This document shows, piece after piece, positions 8,546 to 20,023 of a stretch of DNA of 64,000 bases. Positions within the stretch are counted from its first letter, which is position 1; the number at the start of each line of letters is the position of its first letter. The notes under the pieces are model-generated. The model saw only the letters and a list, made by a program, of their open reading frames with translations, made no database searches and had not been told where the DNA came from. The stretch is from Blattamonas nauphoetae. Its lineage: Eukaryota; Preaxostyla; Oxymonadida. A program made the translations under genes and the position numbers. The stretch covers positions 124,001-188,000 of the forward strand of contig JARBJD010000108.1 in assembly GCA_033064195.1 (NCBI GenBank), given 5' to 3'.

Positions 8546-11500
8546 ATGAATCCACACCAAGCTCCTGATGTAACGTCAGTTGTTTCAGCACCGTCCCATC
8601 CTGTGAACGACCTTTCAATAAAACTCGTTTCCTTCTCTTACACAACTGAATTGTCCATCCTATTCTTCATAACCAATCTACATATCATTTATCTTAGTCC
8701 TCTACGGCACATTCGGCCTTTGCTACCTTCCCAGACACCCTGTGTATGCTTTCATTTTTCTGAATCTAACCAGTATCAACACATTCGGTCCTCACGTCAC
8801 AAGACATCTCCTTATATGACTATCGGAGCCATGTTGCACTGACAGATGATCTCACATCTTCTTTATCAAGGATCCCAACCATTAACTCAGGCAGTTCAAT
8901 CCTCCGCCAAACAGACTCGTTTTTCACCGATCCTCTTGGCTTATCTCCACACCAATCCGAAGCACTCATCCCACTTGTTGATGCCCCTTCGCTGGCAGAG
9001 CAATTAGATGGTATCAGACCTTCAGTACCATCATATTCTTCGTTTCCGAACGAGCCGGCCTCATCATTTCGTTCTGGAGACCTTAGCCAATCAACTCTTT
9101 CCTTTGATCCACCCTTTACATCTCCTATGACACCGTTGGATTTTACGTCATACACACCTGATCCACAGTTCCCTAAACAGGCCTCGCAATCACCATTTCA
9201 ACATATCTCAACAAATACAACGAATGACACAAAACTTCAACGTCACCGCTCTTCATCGACTTTTGATAAATCTTACCCACTCGGCCTTCAACCTTACACT
9301 CGCCAGAATAAGGTCGAAATTCCAACACATCCAATCTCAGACTTTACAAGAAGAACCATGTCCGTTGATGCATACGACTTCCGCCCAGATGAACACACTC
9401 TTGCTTCTGACTCAATAGCTCTCTCAGGAATCGAATCAGCGAACACTTCTCTCTCATTTCAATCGGGACTTGACCTCAAAGATTTTCTTCCTCCTTCCAT
9501 CCAATCGTCATCATTCTCGGAACATTCCAATATCCTTGATTCATCTGATAACTTTGCCCATTTTGGTGATCAAACAAATCCTGCTTTTTACGGTTTGTCG
9601 ACATTCGATCGAAGCCAGAAAAATCCGTTCCAAACTCACTTCAATGTCATTCCTCAGACCAGCCGAACAAATGGACGCTCTTCATCGTTCTCCGAGCAGC
9701 AGTTTCAACTCCCCGATGAGGGTGATTCTTTCATAGTCTCGCCAAACGTTGGGGATGCGCTCAAGAAACGCAAAAATCGACTCCGCTCGACCTCATCCAG
9801 TGTTGCCCCTGTCCCAATCCCACCTTCCATCTCAAAGGACACTTCTGGGCAACGGATAATTGGGAATTCAAAGCTGGGGAGCGACAATTTGTCAAAATTG
9901 CGCCAAAATAAGCACTCCGGCTCCGACGCCAACACCATCTCAACCATCTTCTCCTCTTCCGACGGCACGCAGCATTCCAAAGAGAGCGCTGAGCCAACCA
10001 CCCCGACTTCCTCTCATCTCCTCCCGAACCCTTTCACCAATGTTTTCAACAAATTGCCGATCCAACCTTCTCCTCCGCCCCCACTCATCGAAGACACGTC
10101 GAAATCGCCCAGGTTCCTCTCCTTCATGGACAGCCCTCCAGTCACGACGTTTTTCCAGCCTCCGCCCCTTCCGACATTTGGACACCTCCCACAAATCCCA
10201 CCTGAAATCCAGCGTCTTCCCGTTCCAGTTCTTCCTCAAGCTTCTCCTTCCAAGTTCACCACACATCAGTCGGCACGTTCATCGCCATCAAATACCAAAC
10301 GAGAACTCTCAGCGACTTCACAAGCCTTCACGCCGCTGTCCAAACAGCAGTCTCAACACCATTTCCAAAGTCAACCCCAACCGACGTTTGCTCCTCTGCT
10401 AAGCACTCCAAGCAACCAACCGACACACCTTCACATCACTTTCACTCCATCCACCAAAATCCCAACATCCCCCAAGGCTTCACAAAACCCGCCCCAATTC
10501 ACTCTCACCACATCCTCAACCCCTCACGTGAAACTGCCACCCCTCCCTCCTCCACCCGCTCAACTCACACCTGCCCGTGACCCCGTGCTGACTTCGTTCA
10601 CAGAAGCTCACAAACAGCATCACAACACGAACTCCATCAATTTGGAGAAGGACTTGCCAGTCCTGCGGGGGCACTTTTATGCCTTCGCCACAGACTCATT
10701 GGGCTCCCGCATGCTCGAAACGTCCATCTCCAGTTCGAAGACAGAGCACCGTGTTGTGGTCTTTGAGGAACTGGCCCCCAACCTCGACACACTCATCGTC
10801 GACAAGTATGGCAATTTCATCGTCCAGTCGTTTGTGAACAAACCGCCGGACGACAGATCGATCGTGGACTCTCCAACAAGGTTTACCAACACGTCACCAG
10901 CAGACTTTCCGGAGCGAGTGGGGAAGGTGATGCTGGGCAAGTTCAAAGAATTGGCGTATAACAAATATTCATCCAAGGTCGTCCAGAAAGTTGTGGAGAA
11001 TGCGTCGCAAGAACTCATCCTTCTTCTTCTGGAAGAGATGAAGGACGACCCAATCGAGTCATGCAACCATCCGCACGCGAACTACATCCTTCAGAAGCTC
11101 ATTCGCAGAGTCCCACCCGAAAAGTTTCACTTTTTGGTTGAAGCGATTGCGTCGGCCAAAATCATGTCACTGGACGACAAGACGTCTCCACTCATGTTCC
11201 TCTCCACACACGAAATCTCCTGCCGAGTCATTCAAGGCCTTGTGGAGTTCGCGTCACCGAGCCAGCGTCGGCAGTTTGTTCCTCAACTGGTGACCAACGT
11301 CCTCGTCCTCGTCGACGACCCATACGGAAACTACATCATCCAGCGCATCATCGAGATGACCGACCAGCAGTCGGTCACAGCTGTCTTTCAAGCTGTCCTC
11401 CCAACATTCGTCCCCCTCTGCCAGAAGAAGTACGCAAGTAATGTGTTGGAGAGGCTGGTTGAGAAAGTGAGTTCAGATCAGCGGAGTGAGATTGTCACGA

Positions 11501-11862
11501 AAATCACGTCAGCGCGGATGAACTCCATGTCCACTGTCGGCCATCTCATCCAACATCAATACGGAAACTTTGTGATGAGGCGACTTCTCCTTCTCTGCAC
11601 AGCGTCGGAGTTGAATTCGATCATCACAACCATCATTTCGGAAATCCCAGCTATGAAGCAGTCGCAAGGGTGGAAACACGCGTACAACGTGCTTTCGACC
11701 TCTTTCTCTTCCTTGTCTCCCGCCCTTTCAGTGCAGTTGGCTTCGGAAATCGCTCCTCCTCCTGGCACGGCCCCTCAATCGAACCGGAACTCTCAAGCTC
11801 ACCAATCACATTCAGGTCGAGGAAGAAGACACACTGGCCAAACATCTAACCATCGCCGTTGA
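8546..11862 (+). CDS. Pumilio/PUF-family RNA-binding protein
   Basis: Binds 3' UTR elements to repress or destabilise mRNAs. Exons are 8546-8602, 8698-8743 and 8774-11862, 1063 aa; the second intron is 30 nt, with TCTAACCAG. The first 640 residues are Ser/Pro-rich and low-complexity. The C-terminal part (10.68-11.66 kb) carries eight PUF repeats, whose RNA-contact cores are, in order: GSRMLE, GNFIVQ, SSKVVQ, ANYILQ, SCRVIQ, GNYIIQ, ASNVLE, GNFVMR. By the known two-residue code, repeats 2-7 read the standard pattern. Repeat 1 (S..E) should prefer G over A, and repeat 8 has Arg in place of the usual Gln. A short basic tail follows. Confidence 0.93.
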
Positions 11863-12211
11863 CTTTCTTTGTCTATTGGACAGATTCATGGTTTTACTCA
11901 ACCATGGACGTTCTTTTCTTGTTTTCTCTTATTTTATTTGGATGTACATTTCTGTCTCAAAATATGCGTTCATGTGTTTTACAACCAATTTTTGAGTATT
12001 TTTGGATCTGTAATTGCCATTCTAAGGATGGATTACATGGATTGAGTGACAATGTTTGACAGTTCAAGAACATTCGAATGGCTGGATATGGTCGGTGACA
12101 GAAAGTGTAGATGGATGCTGAGAGTCGATATTCGCGAAAAAGATCTTTCAAATTGTGTGCGTCCTCATGAAGAAGTGCCACTTCAGCAAATGAATGTGAA
12201 CAAGAAAACGA
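11863..12211. other. Convergent 3' regions, no gene seen
   Basis: Lies between the PUF stop and the uS9 stop. It is AT-rich with no convincing frame and presumably holds both 3' UTRs. Confidence 0.6.
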
Positions 12212-12871
12212 TTAACGGTAGGACTTTGCGTGCATTGAGCGAGCACCCTTACCACCTGGAGTCTTGGTTTCACTGCGACGTGAATCGGCAACAAGGAGTG
12301 AGCGATCGTAGGAGAGGAACAGGTTCTTGACTTCTTTCTTCTGAACCTCATCGACATCTGTAAATTTTAAACAATAATGATTGAAATTGGGAAAATTGGG
12401 TCATAAATGACATAAAATAAAAGACCACACATTTTTGGTAGTAAGCAACGAGTCCCTTAGCGATGGCTTGACGGATTGCATACACTTGTGAGATGTGTCC
12501 ACCACCGTTGCAACGAATTCTGATGTTCAGCTTGGAGAACTTCTCTGGACCAGCAAGGAGGAGTGGTTCGAGAACCTTGAAGCGGAGAGTTTGAGGGCGG
12601 ATGAGATCAACTGGGACACCATTCAGGCGGATTTGACCGGTTCCTGGAACGATACGGGCAGCTGCGACAGCGGTTTTCTAGGAAATATCACGAAGTGTCA
12701 GAAAATTATAGAAAAAGCAGCGATTGCGAGTAAAAAAGAAGAGATAAAGATGAGTCTGAATCTGGGACAAAATTGAGAATAATCAAAGGAAAATTCTGAA
12801 AAATGCATCTTTGGCCGACAAACCTTGCGTCCAAAGACTTGCACTTCTTGTTTGACGGGTCGTTGAGCCAT
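12212..12871 (-). CDS. RPS16: 40S ribosomal protein uS9 (S16)
   Basis: Exons are 12871-12824, 12677-12431 and 12357-12212, 146 aa, the same length as human S16. The sequence runs [56 protein letters not shown], and ends in KSYR, whose C-terminal Arg reaches the decoding-centre P site. ATG 12871 is chosen because it places the start 16 residues before the first intron, as in homologues. An in-frame ATG at 12955 would add 28 unrelated residues. The first intron (146 nt) is long for this window. Confidence 0.95.
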
Positions 12872-13196
12872 GAGAATCTTGTGGTGACAGTTCTCGAAGC
12901 GCTTAATTTGGTCACCATCGAAAATCTCCCTACTCAAGCACCGAGATGACTCCATTTTAAAAGATGTTCATCATTCGTTTTCAGAGATAATTCAATTAAC
13001 GGGATTATACCATGAGCGCATGGAGTTATCATAAATCCACCTAAGACCCAATCTCGTTGTTCTCCTCGCCGAGAGTGAACTGTGCTTTCTAAATGGCACT
13101 GTCGCTCATACATTGACCACGGTATGCGAAGATGAGCAGTTGATTTATTATATTCTCTTCTGATGAGAAAAAAGTTCGACACCTCTGGACATAAAA
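12872..13196. other. Gap upstream of uS9
   Basis: Should contain the uS9 promoter. A plus-strand stretch near 13090-13140 (KWHCRSYIDH in one frame) looks protein-like and could be a 5' exon of the next plus-strand gene, joined through a GAG acceptor at about 13166. No start codon was found for it. Confidence 0.35.
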
Positions 13197-13487
13197 ATGA
13201 TGCTGAATCAACCTTTGCACGTCATTCTGATTACAAATTCATTCTAATTTCAATTCTATATTCTCTTTCTGAACTTATCTCCGTCAATTTTATCTTCTTC
13301 TTAGATAGTTATTGGCGTCCAGCTCCAACAATGGCAGAACAACATCATGCTTCTTGTATGCCAAGTCATGATCTTTAAGGCGCCAAAACTCTTCTCAGAT
13401 GAATTTTCACCTGTAGCTGAGAAACGATACGACGCCGAGATTTTTCATTCTTCAATTGCCCTTTTTTTCGCTTTTTCGTTAAAGTGA
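13197..13487 (+). CDS. Small two-exon gene, unrecognised
   Basis: Exons 13197-13220 and 13305-13487 are joined by an 84-nt GT-AG intron ending TTCTTCTTAG. The product is about 68 aa (MMLNQPLHIVIGVQL..., LVCQVMIFKAPKLFSDEF, ending SIALFFAFSLK). The second exon reads like real protein, but the start is a guess and a 5' exon around 13.1 kb is possible. It ends 20 bases from the stop of the convergent secreted-protein gene. No family recognised. Confidence 0.3.
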
Positions 13488-13507
13488 TTGTTGTTGTGAA
13501 TTGATCC

Positions 13508-14165
13508 TTAGAACTGATACATCCCTCTGCGAATTGCATCACGGTCACAGTTTCTGTTCATTCTGGGACATCCACGTGATGGAGCCGCCCTCGAAGGAGC
13601 TGGAGCCTAACACAAGTTAACATCAAAGGATCATACACAAGGCTCTGCACGTGGGGCTGGAGCTGGTGGTGGAGCGCTTTCAGCACATGGAGCTGCTTGT
13701 GCTGGAGCACTTTCAGGTCTTGCGAATTCTGGCATCATCCCCATCTTGTTCATCTGATCAAGTTGAGATTGAACAGCTACGATGGTAAACAACAGAGAAG
13801 CGAATACACTTTGGTGGCTCCTTCAATACTGTTGGACCACAGCCAGGCTTCCAGTCTAAATACGATGAAAACTAATGAGCCAAACCCATGGATGGGACAT
13901 TCACGTATCCAAGGCCATCAACGTATTTGTTTGAGCACATGTTGTTCTCTTCGATCCAACGAGGACTTCCACTTCCATCATCAATCTGTTTGTAGACCTT
14001 CCCGGTGTCAGGGTCGCTAAATATCATGTCAAAAATAAATTTGTCACACGTCACTGACATTGTGTTGTAGCATCCATTCAATCCATTATTTCTGCAAGGG
14101 CAGTCATCTTGCATCCAAAATTGTGCAGAAGTAACAGAGAACAATGACAGAATTACTGTGAACAT
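13508..14165 (-). CDS. Secreted Cys-containing, Ala/Pro-rich small protein
   Basis: Five exons (14165-14050, 14016-13886, 13855-13808, 13776-13637, 13606-13508) with introns of 29-33 nt; all phases close at 177 aa. A signal peptide (MFTVILSLFSVTSAQ) is followed by a Cys-containing domain (DDCPCRNNGLNGCYN, WIEENNMCSNKY, WKPGCGP), a Met-rich linker, an Ala/Pro-rich stretch (SAPPPAPAPRAEPCAPAPS) and a basic C-terminus with CPRMNRNCDRDAIRRG. It is probably exported to the surface or a vacuole. No family recognised. The first intron is optional, since its length (33) keeps the frame open. Confidence 0.6.
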
Positions 14166-14332
14166 CTTTTTGATTTTTATTCACTGTTCTCAACTACAGT
14201 CTGACGTGTCATTTCAAAAAGATGACTGGATGACTATCACGAAACGTGGAAGTGTGACATAAATAGTAAGTGATACTGCATGAACTTCAGCTGACCTCGT
14301 ACCACAAAAAAGAAAAAACAAGTTCAGTGTTC

Positions 14333-15756
14333 TTACGGCAACGAGAGAGCATTGCCCTGACCCTTTTCCAGAGCAGTTTCAAAAGCAATTTTGCCAAGCT
14401 CTTGAAGAGCGGCAGTGGTTTTATCGTCAGAGGCATGAACAGCCATGACAGTTTCTCCAATCTTATTCCACTTTAATCCTTCGACTGCGCGTTTTCCGAG
14501 ACATTGCAGGGCAGCTGGAGACCATCCGTATGATCCAAAGCAGCCAACAGCCTTTGGCTTCCATTTGTATGTGCCGATGACATGAAGGAGTTTCGCCAAG
14601 TTGGGCATGATGTCGTTGTTGAAGGTGGCAGTTCCGAAGATGACAACAGGTGCATCCATCACCTCAGCCACAACATCCAGCACAGTGTTGCGGCGAGCAC
14701 ACATGACCTCAACTTTGACTGGAGTCTGTCCAAGGGGTGACATTTTCCTGGCATGTTCAGCAGAAAGTTGCTGGATTGTCTCAGCAATGACATCTCCCAT
14801 CTTGGATGTGGTGTCATAGATGGATTCTGAGATGATGATGACAGTTGGAGTCGAGATTTGGCTTGCCCACCTTCTGTAGAGGCGGAATGATCTGACAATT
14901 GTTTCTTTGTCGAGGAGACAGACGCCATGGGCAGGGAGGACCACATCGATTCCTGAGGCATCAAAATCTGCTTTCCATTCCTCTCCAGCAGTAATAGCCG
15001 AATTCTTTCCAGTTGTGAGGAGCTCGGTTTCAGCGACCATTTTGAGTGTTGGGCGCTCAAATTGACTGAACACTTGAGCATAGTAGACCTTCATCTGAAC
15101 GAGGAGGTCATTTTTGTCCATTTCAGCATCAGTTGTGAGGTTATTTCCGATGTGCTGACCGAACGAATCAGAAGTAAAGATGAGCTTCTTTTCCTTCATG
15201 TAGGCGAATGTTGAGTCGTTCCAATGGAGCATGGGAGTCTCCAACAATTGGAGAGTCTCATCTCCGACTGAGATAGATTCCAAGTTGGCGACTTGTTGGA
15301 TCCTCCAGTTGACAGATTCTGGGAACCAGCGAGCGAGGTTCTGCTTCACACAGCGTCCACACACAATGGTTGCATTAGGGCAGAGACTGTAGAGACGACG
15401 GAGAGATCCGTTGTGATCTGGTTCAGTGTGAAGAACGTAAATGATGTCGATTCTGAAAAGATGGCGATGAACAAAGAGGCAGACTTTTCGAGAAGTGAAT
15501 CAGGAAGATTGGTTGATGATGAACCGGAGAGACATTCTTTGATGTTTTGAATGAATTGATCTGCGAAGCAGGCCTTGACAGTGTCGACGATTGTGATTTT
15601 TTTACCTTTCAGAAGGAAGCTGTTATACGAGGTTCCACGACCAATTTCGTGCACATGGAACTCGCGAAGAATTGGGTCAAGGCATCCAACATTGAAAACG
15701 TCCTTTACAATTTCACGGAAGGGCATTTTGAGTTTCCAGTCGGACCATAATTCCAT
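14333..15756 (-). CDS. A-type flavoprotein / flavodiiron oxygen reductase
   Basis: Reduces O2 to water (or NO to N2O) with a non-heme diiron centre and FMN, protecting anaerobic protists from oxygen. Exons are 15756-15485 and 15452-14333, 463 aa, with a 32-nt intron. The N-terminal metallo-beta-lactamase-like domain keeps the iron ligands: HTEPDH, the His in MLHWNDS, the Asp in SDSFGQH and the His in LPAHG. The C-terminal flavodoxin domain follows (VIIISESIYDTTSKM for FMN phosphate; FGSYGWSP near the flavin). There is no extra rubredoxin domain and no targeting peptide, so it is probably cytosolic. These genes are widespread in metamonads and usually of prokaryotic origin. Confidence 0.95.
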
Positions 15757-15834
15757 TCGTCTCGGCCAAACTCGGACGGACCAACATATGTTTTGAAAGA
15801 CAAATTATCATTTTATTAGCACTGAAATGAAATG

Positions 15835-18800
15835 CTACCATTGTTCTGGGAATACATATTTCCCTTCTTGAAGAGTTTCAGCTGTACTTAAGAAGAAATC
15901 TGTTTTGTATTTGAGAGTAACTTCAGGTGCCTTGTCAGCTTCTTTTTCGTCTTTTGACAATCTGAATTTGACGGTTCCATCGCCATTGACGGCCAAATCT
16001 GTTGCTCTCTCCAATCCCACAAAGTGAGTGAGATATGAACATGCAGCAGGATTTGTTTTCCTCAGGCCGTCTGAGAAGTCAAGGCCAGGGCGGGCAAGAA
16101 CGATGGTGACGCCACAACCATCAACTTCATCCTCCACACGACCAAATTCAGAGCGGAGGGCAGGGTAGTATTTGAGGGGGAAGACGGGCTGGTTGAGGAG
16201 CGACTTGATGAGGGCAGACTGGGTGGTGATGACAGTGCTCATGTCTTTGCGGCATTGCTCGTCGGTGCGTTCGTCTTGTTTCTTTTCTGGTTTGGCGGCT
16301 GTTGGTTTTGGTGTGGGCTCCTTCTTTGGTTGAGCGGCCTTTCCTTGTTTGCCTCCCTTCTTCCCTTCTTTTCCTTCCTCTTCTTTCTTGTCTTCGTTCT
16401 TCTTGGGCTCTGGCTTCTTCTTCTCCTGTTTTGGAACAGGTGGTGGAACGACGACTTTCTTTGCTCGATCCAACTTTTCGCCGAGAGCTTCTTTCTTTCC
16501 TGTCACACCAACAAAGATTTCCACTTTATCTTCGCGGACAAGGCCGAATCTCTTCTTGGCTTTCTGGATGCGATTGACAAGTGTTCGAGCATGACCCTGC
16601 TGGATGGCTGCTGTGTCTGTCTCCGTTGAGAGGATCACAAACAACCTTCCTTCCTGTGCATACTCTTTGTTCTTGTTGTCGCCAACAAGTTGACGTTCGA
16701 CAGTGATTTCATCGCGAGTGAGTGTCAGACCGAGAGACGGGACAACCACTTCCCCAGTCATCTCAAAGGCGAGTGTCTGCTCGGGAGTGAGTGAAGTGAT
16801 GAATGCCTCGAGTTCCTTCACAAGATCTGCTTGTGGCTTGCCAGTCTTCTTCGATTCTTTCGACGCAAGTCTCCAGACAAGACGAGATGGGGTGCACTTC
16901 AGTTCAATCTGGCCGAGAGCATCTGCGACTGTCACCTCAGACACAGTCAGCTCTGTCTTGACGTACTGTTGAAGGCCGGCAATGTCGTCTTTCATTTGTG
17001 GGTCGAATGTGAGGATGACTGCTTCCTTGAGAGGGATCTTGAGGGACACGTGGGCCTTTTCACGGATCTGTCGACCGAGATTGATGGCTGCTTGGAGCGA
17101 GTGAGCAGCACGGATGATTTCAGCTTGTTTGGCTTTCTCTGCTTCTGTGGCTTGTTGAACGTTGGGGATTTGAGCGAAGTGGACAGAGCCGAACTGGTGC
17201 TCAGCAGGGAGAGAGGCCTTGAGGCGTTGGTAGATGTATTCCACAAGGAACGGGGTGAATGGAGCCATTAAAACACCGAGTGTGTTGAGGACAGACGCGA
17301 GAACAGACAGAGAGACTTCCCATTCTTCGTCTCCATTGGATCCCTTCAGTCTCTTTCGATTGAGGCGCACGTACCAGTTGGTGAGGTCGTTGATGTACTT
17401 CAGGAGAGGCGGGACGACAGTGTGGAGGTAGTACTTCTCCATCTCCGCGCGGACGGTGGCGATGAGTGTCTCAGTCTCAGCGAGAATCCACACATCCATG
17501 GCATTCGTGCTTGCTCGAGCTCTCTTCTCATCGCAGATAAATGTGGGATGAGTAGAGTTGTAAACGTTCACGTTCTGTTCGAAGAGGCGGAACACATTGA
17601 GCCACGGGTTGAGGACTTGTCTTTTCAGCTCGAAGACTCCCTCCTCTTTGAAGGCGAGATCTTCGGCGTGGACAGCCGGGGAGGAGATGAGGTACAGGCG
17701 GAGGGCATCGGCACCGTGTGTGTTGATGACATCCACAGGATCGGGATAGTTCTTGAGACGCTTGCTCATTTTTTGGCCGTCGCCAGCGAGAACAATCCCA
17801 TTCACGATGACGTTCTTGAAGGGGGATGTGCCGAAGAGGGCAGTGGAGAGGACGAGGAGAGTGTAGAACCATCCTCTTGTCTGGTCCACTCCTTCAGCGA
17901 TGAACTCGGCAGGGAAGGAAGCCTTGAACAGGTCCTCGTTTTCAAACGGGAAGTGCACCTGAGCGTACGGCATGGACCCGCTCTCGAACCAGCAGTCGAA
18001 GATTTCGGGGATGCGGTGGAGAGCACCCTTTCCTTTGGAGCTGGGGATGGTGATGTCGTCGATCTTGTCGCGATGGATGTCGGTGATGCTGCCAGCAGGA
18101 AGACCAGCCTTCTCTTCGAGTTCTTTCACGCTTCCGATCGAAACAATCTCTTCCCCATCGTCGCTGACCCACAATGGGATTGGAGTCCCCCAGAATCGAT
18201 TCCGAGAGATCGCCCAATCGCGGGCATCGCGAAGCCATCCGTGGAAGCGGGCAGTTTTGATGGAGTCGGGGACCCAGTATGTCGTGTCGAGGGATTCCAG
18301 CAGACGGTTTTCGGTGACTTCCTCGCCGTTTGCCTCAGCCCGTTTTGCAGCACGGCGTTCTTCACGAGCTTTGAGGATCTCGTCCGTGTTGCTGACTTGG
18401 ACATATTCGGGCATGTCCTTCGATTTGATGTCTTCGACACTCACAAACCACGATGAGACCGCTTTGTAGAGAAGTGGGGTGTCGCTTCGCCAGCAGAAGG
18501 GATACGAGTGAGTGAACTGCTCCTGCTTGAGCACACGCTTCTCGGCCTTCAGGCGTTTGATCAGGTCCTTATCGCAGTCCTTCACGTAGCGGCCAGCGTA
18601 GTCGCTGACTTCATCTGTGTACAAGCCAGCCTCGTCGACAGGACACACATATGGTTCGTTTCGGTTGGAGATAATGTGGTTTTGGACGCACACAGCATAA
18701 TCGTCTTCTCCAAAGAACGGAGCGCAATGGACGATGCCAGAGCCACTTCCAGCTTCAACAAAACTGCCAGCAACGACACGGAAAGAAGTTTCTTTGGCCT

Positions 18801-19853
18801 TTTCAACGAAATATGGGAACATTGGCTTATAGTGCAATCCCACGAGGTCCTTTCCTTTAAATTCCTCAACGATTTGGGCAGTTTCAAGTTCTTTTGCGTT
18901 CATCACTGCACACAAGCGGTCCTTTGCCAAAACCCAGTAAACAGGCTCAGCTTCGTTAAAGTTAGTTGATTTCACACGAACATAGTCAAATTCTTGGTTG
19001 ACAGCGAGTGCAAGATTGGATGGGAGTGTCCATGGTGTTGTTGTCCAAGCAACGAGTTGCGTCTCTTCTTTCCAACGTCCATCAGCACTTGAGAACCCGA
19101 CATAAAGTGCTGTTTCTTTCACGTCCTTATAATTCTGTTTGGCCTCAAAGTTCGAGAGTGGAGTTCGGAGGGCAGTGGAATATGGCATGACCTTCACACC
19201 ACGATAGACGAGGTTACGATCAAACAGTTGATCAAATGCCCACCAGACACTTTCCATAAAAGACAAGGACATGGTCTTGTAATCATTCTTGAAATCGATC
19301 CATCGTCCAGCTCTTGTGATGATGGTTTCCCATTCATTTGCGAACAGCATGACGACTTCTCGACATTTCTGATTATACTCCGCGATGGTAACTCCTCCTT
19401 CAACATTTGGATTTGGTTTCGACATTCCGTGGTGTTTTTCGACTTCGAACTCAATTGGGACACCATGGCAATCCCAGCCAAAACGGCGAGAGACATGATA
19501 TCCATTCATGGAGAAATATCGAGTGACAACATCCTAAAACGAGGGGATGAGTGTGTGACAGAATAGGACGTGATCGTTGAGGATGGGAGAAATGGAACTG
19601 ACCTTGATGGTACCTGCAATAATGTGTCCATAATGAGGGAGACCTGTGGCAAATGGAGGTCCTGTAACAGTATGAAAAAGGGAATAATATTCAATCAGTG
19701 GGATATGAGAGAATATGGATGGATGAGAAACACACCATCGTAGAATCGGTACTCTGGTTTCCCTTCGGATAGTTTGAGAGAAGTTTGGAATGCATCAGTC
19801 TGCTTCCAAAACTCGAGGATAGCTTCTTCTTCCTTTGGAAAGTTAAAGCTCAT
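15835..19853 (-). CDS. IARS1: Isoleucyl-tRNA synthetase, cytosolic
   Basis: Charges tRNA-Ile. Exons are 19853-19736, 19661-19603 and 19533-15835, 1291 aa. The class I signatures are intact: the HIGH motif as PHYGH ([12 protein letters not shown]) and KMSKR ([16 protein letters not shown]). The editing domain (CP1) lies between them, with [13 protein letters not shown]. The Arg-tRNA-like anticodon-binding domain follows ([11 protein letters not shown] onward). A strongly Lys/Glu-rich linker lies at about residues 1090-1155 (16.25-16.44 kb), and a further folded C-terminal region ends YVFPEQW. The organisation fits the eukaryotic cytosolic type. It sits 78 bases from the convergent-free start of the flavodiiron gene, on the same strand. 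Confidence 0.96.
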
Positions 19854-20023
19854 CTCTGGATATTTGTGATCGGACCATAGCGCACAAAAGTTTCCGAGAG
19901 TGAGGTTTTATATCTTGAAATCATGAGTGAAACAAGAAAAATAAAGTGTAAACACATAATAAACTCAAAAAACATGATGGTATTGCTGTGAAATTGGATT
20001 GCGAGCTCAAACAGAAAGGAAAC

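Noticed and set aside
12678-12823. snoRNA inside the long first intron of uS9
   Set aside because: CTGA and TGAT-like boxes exist but not in C-then-D order with a terminal stem.
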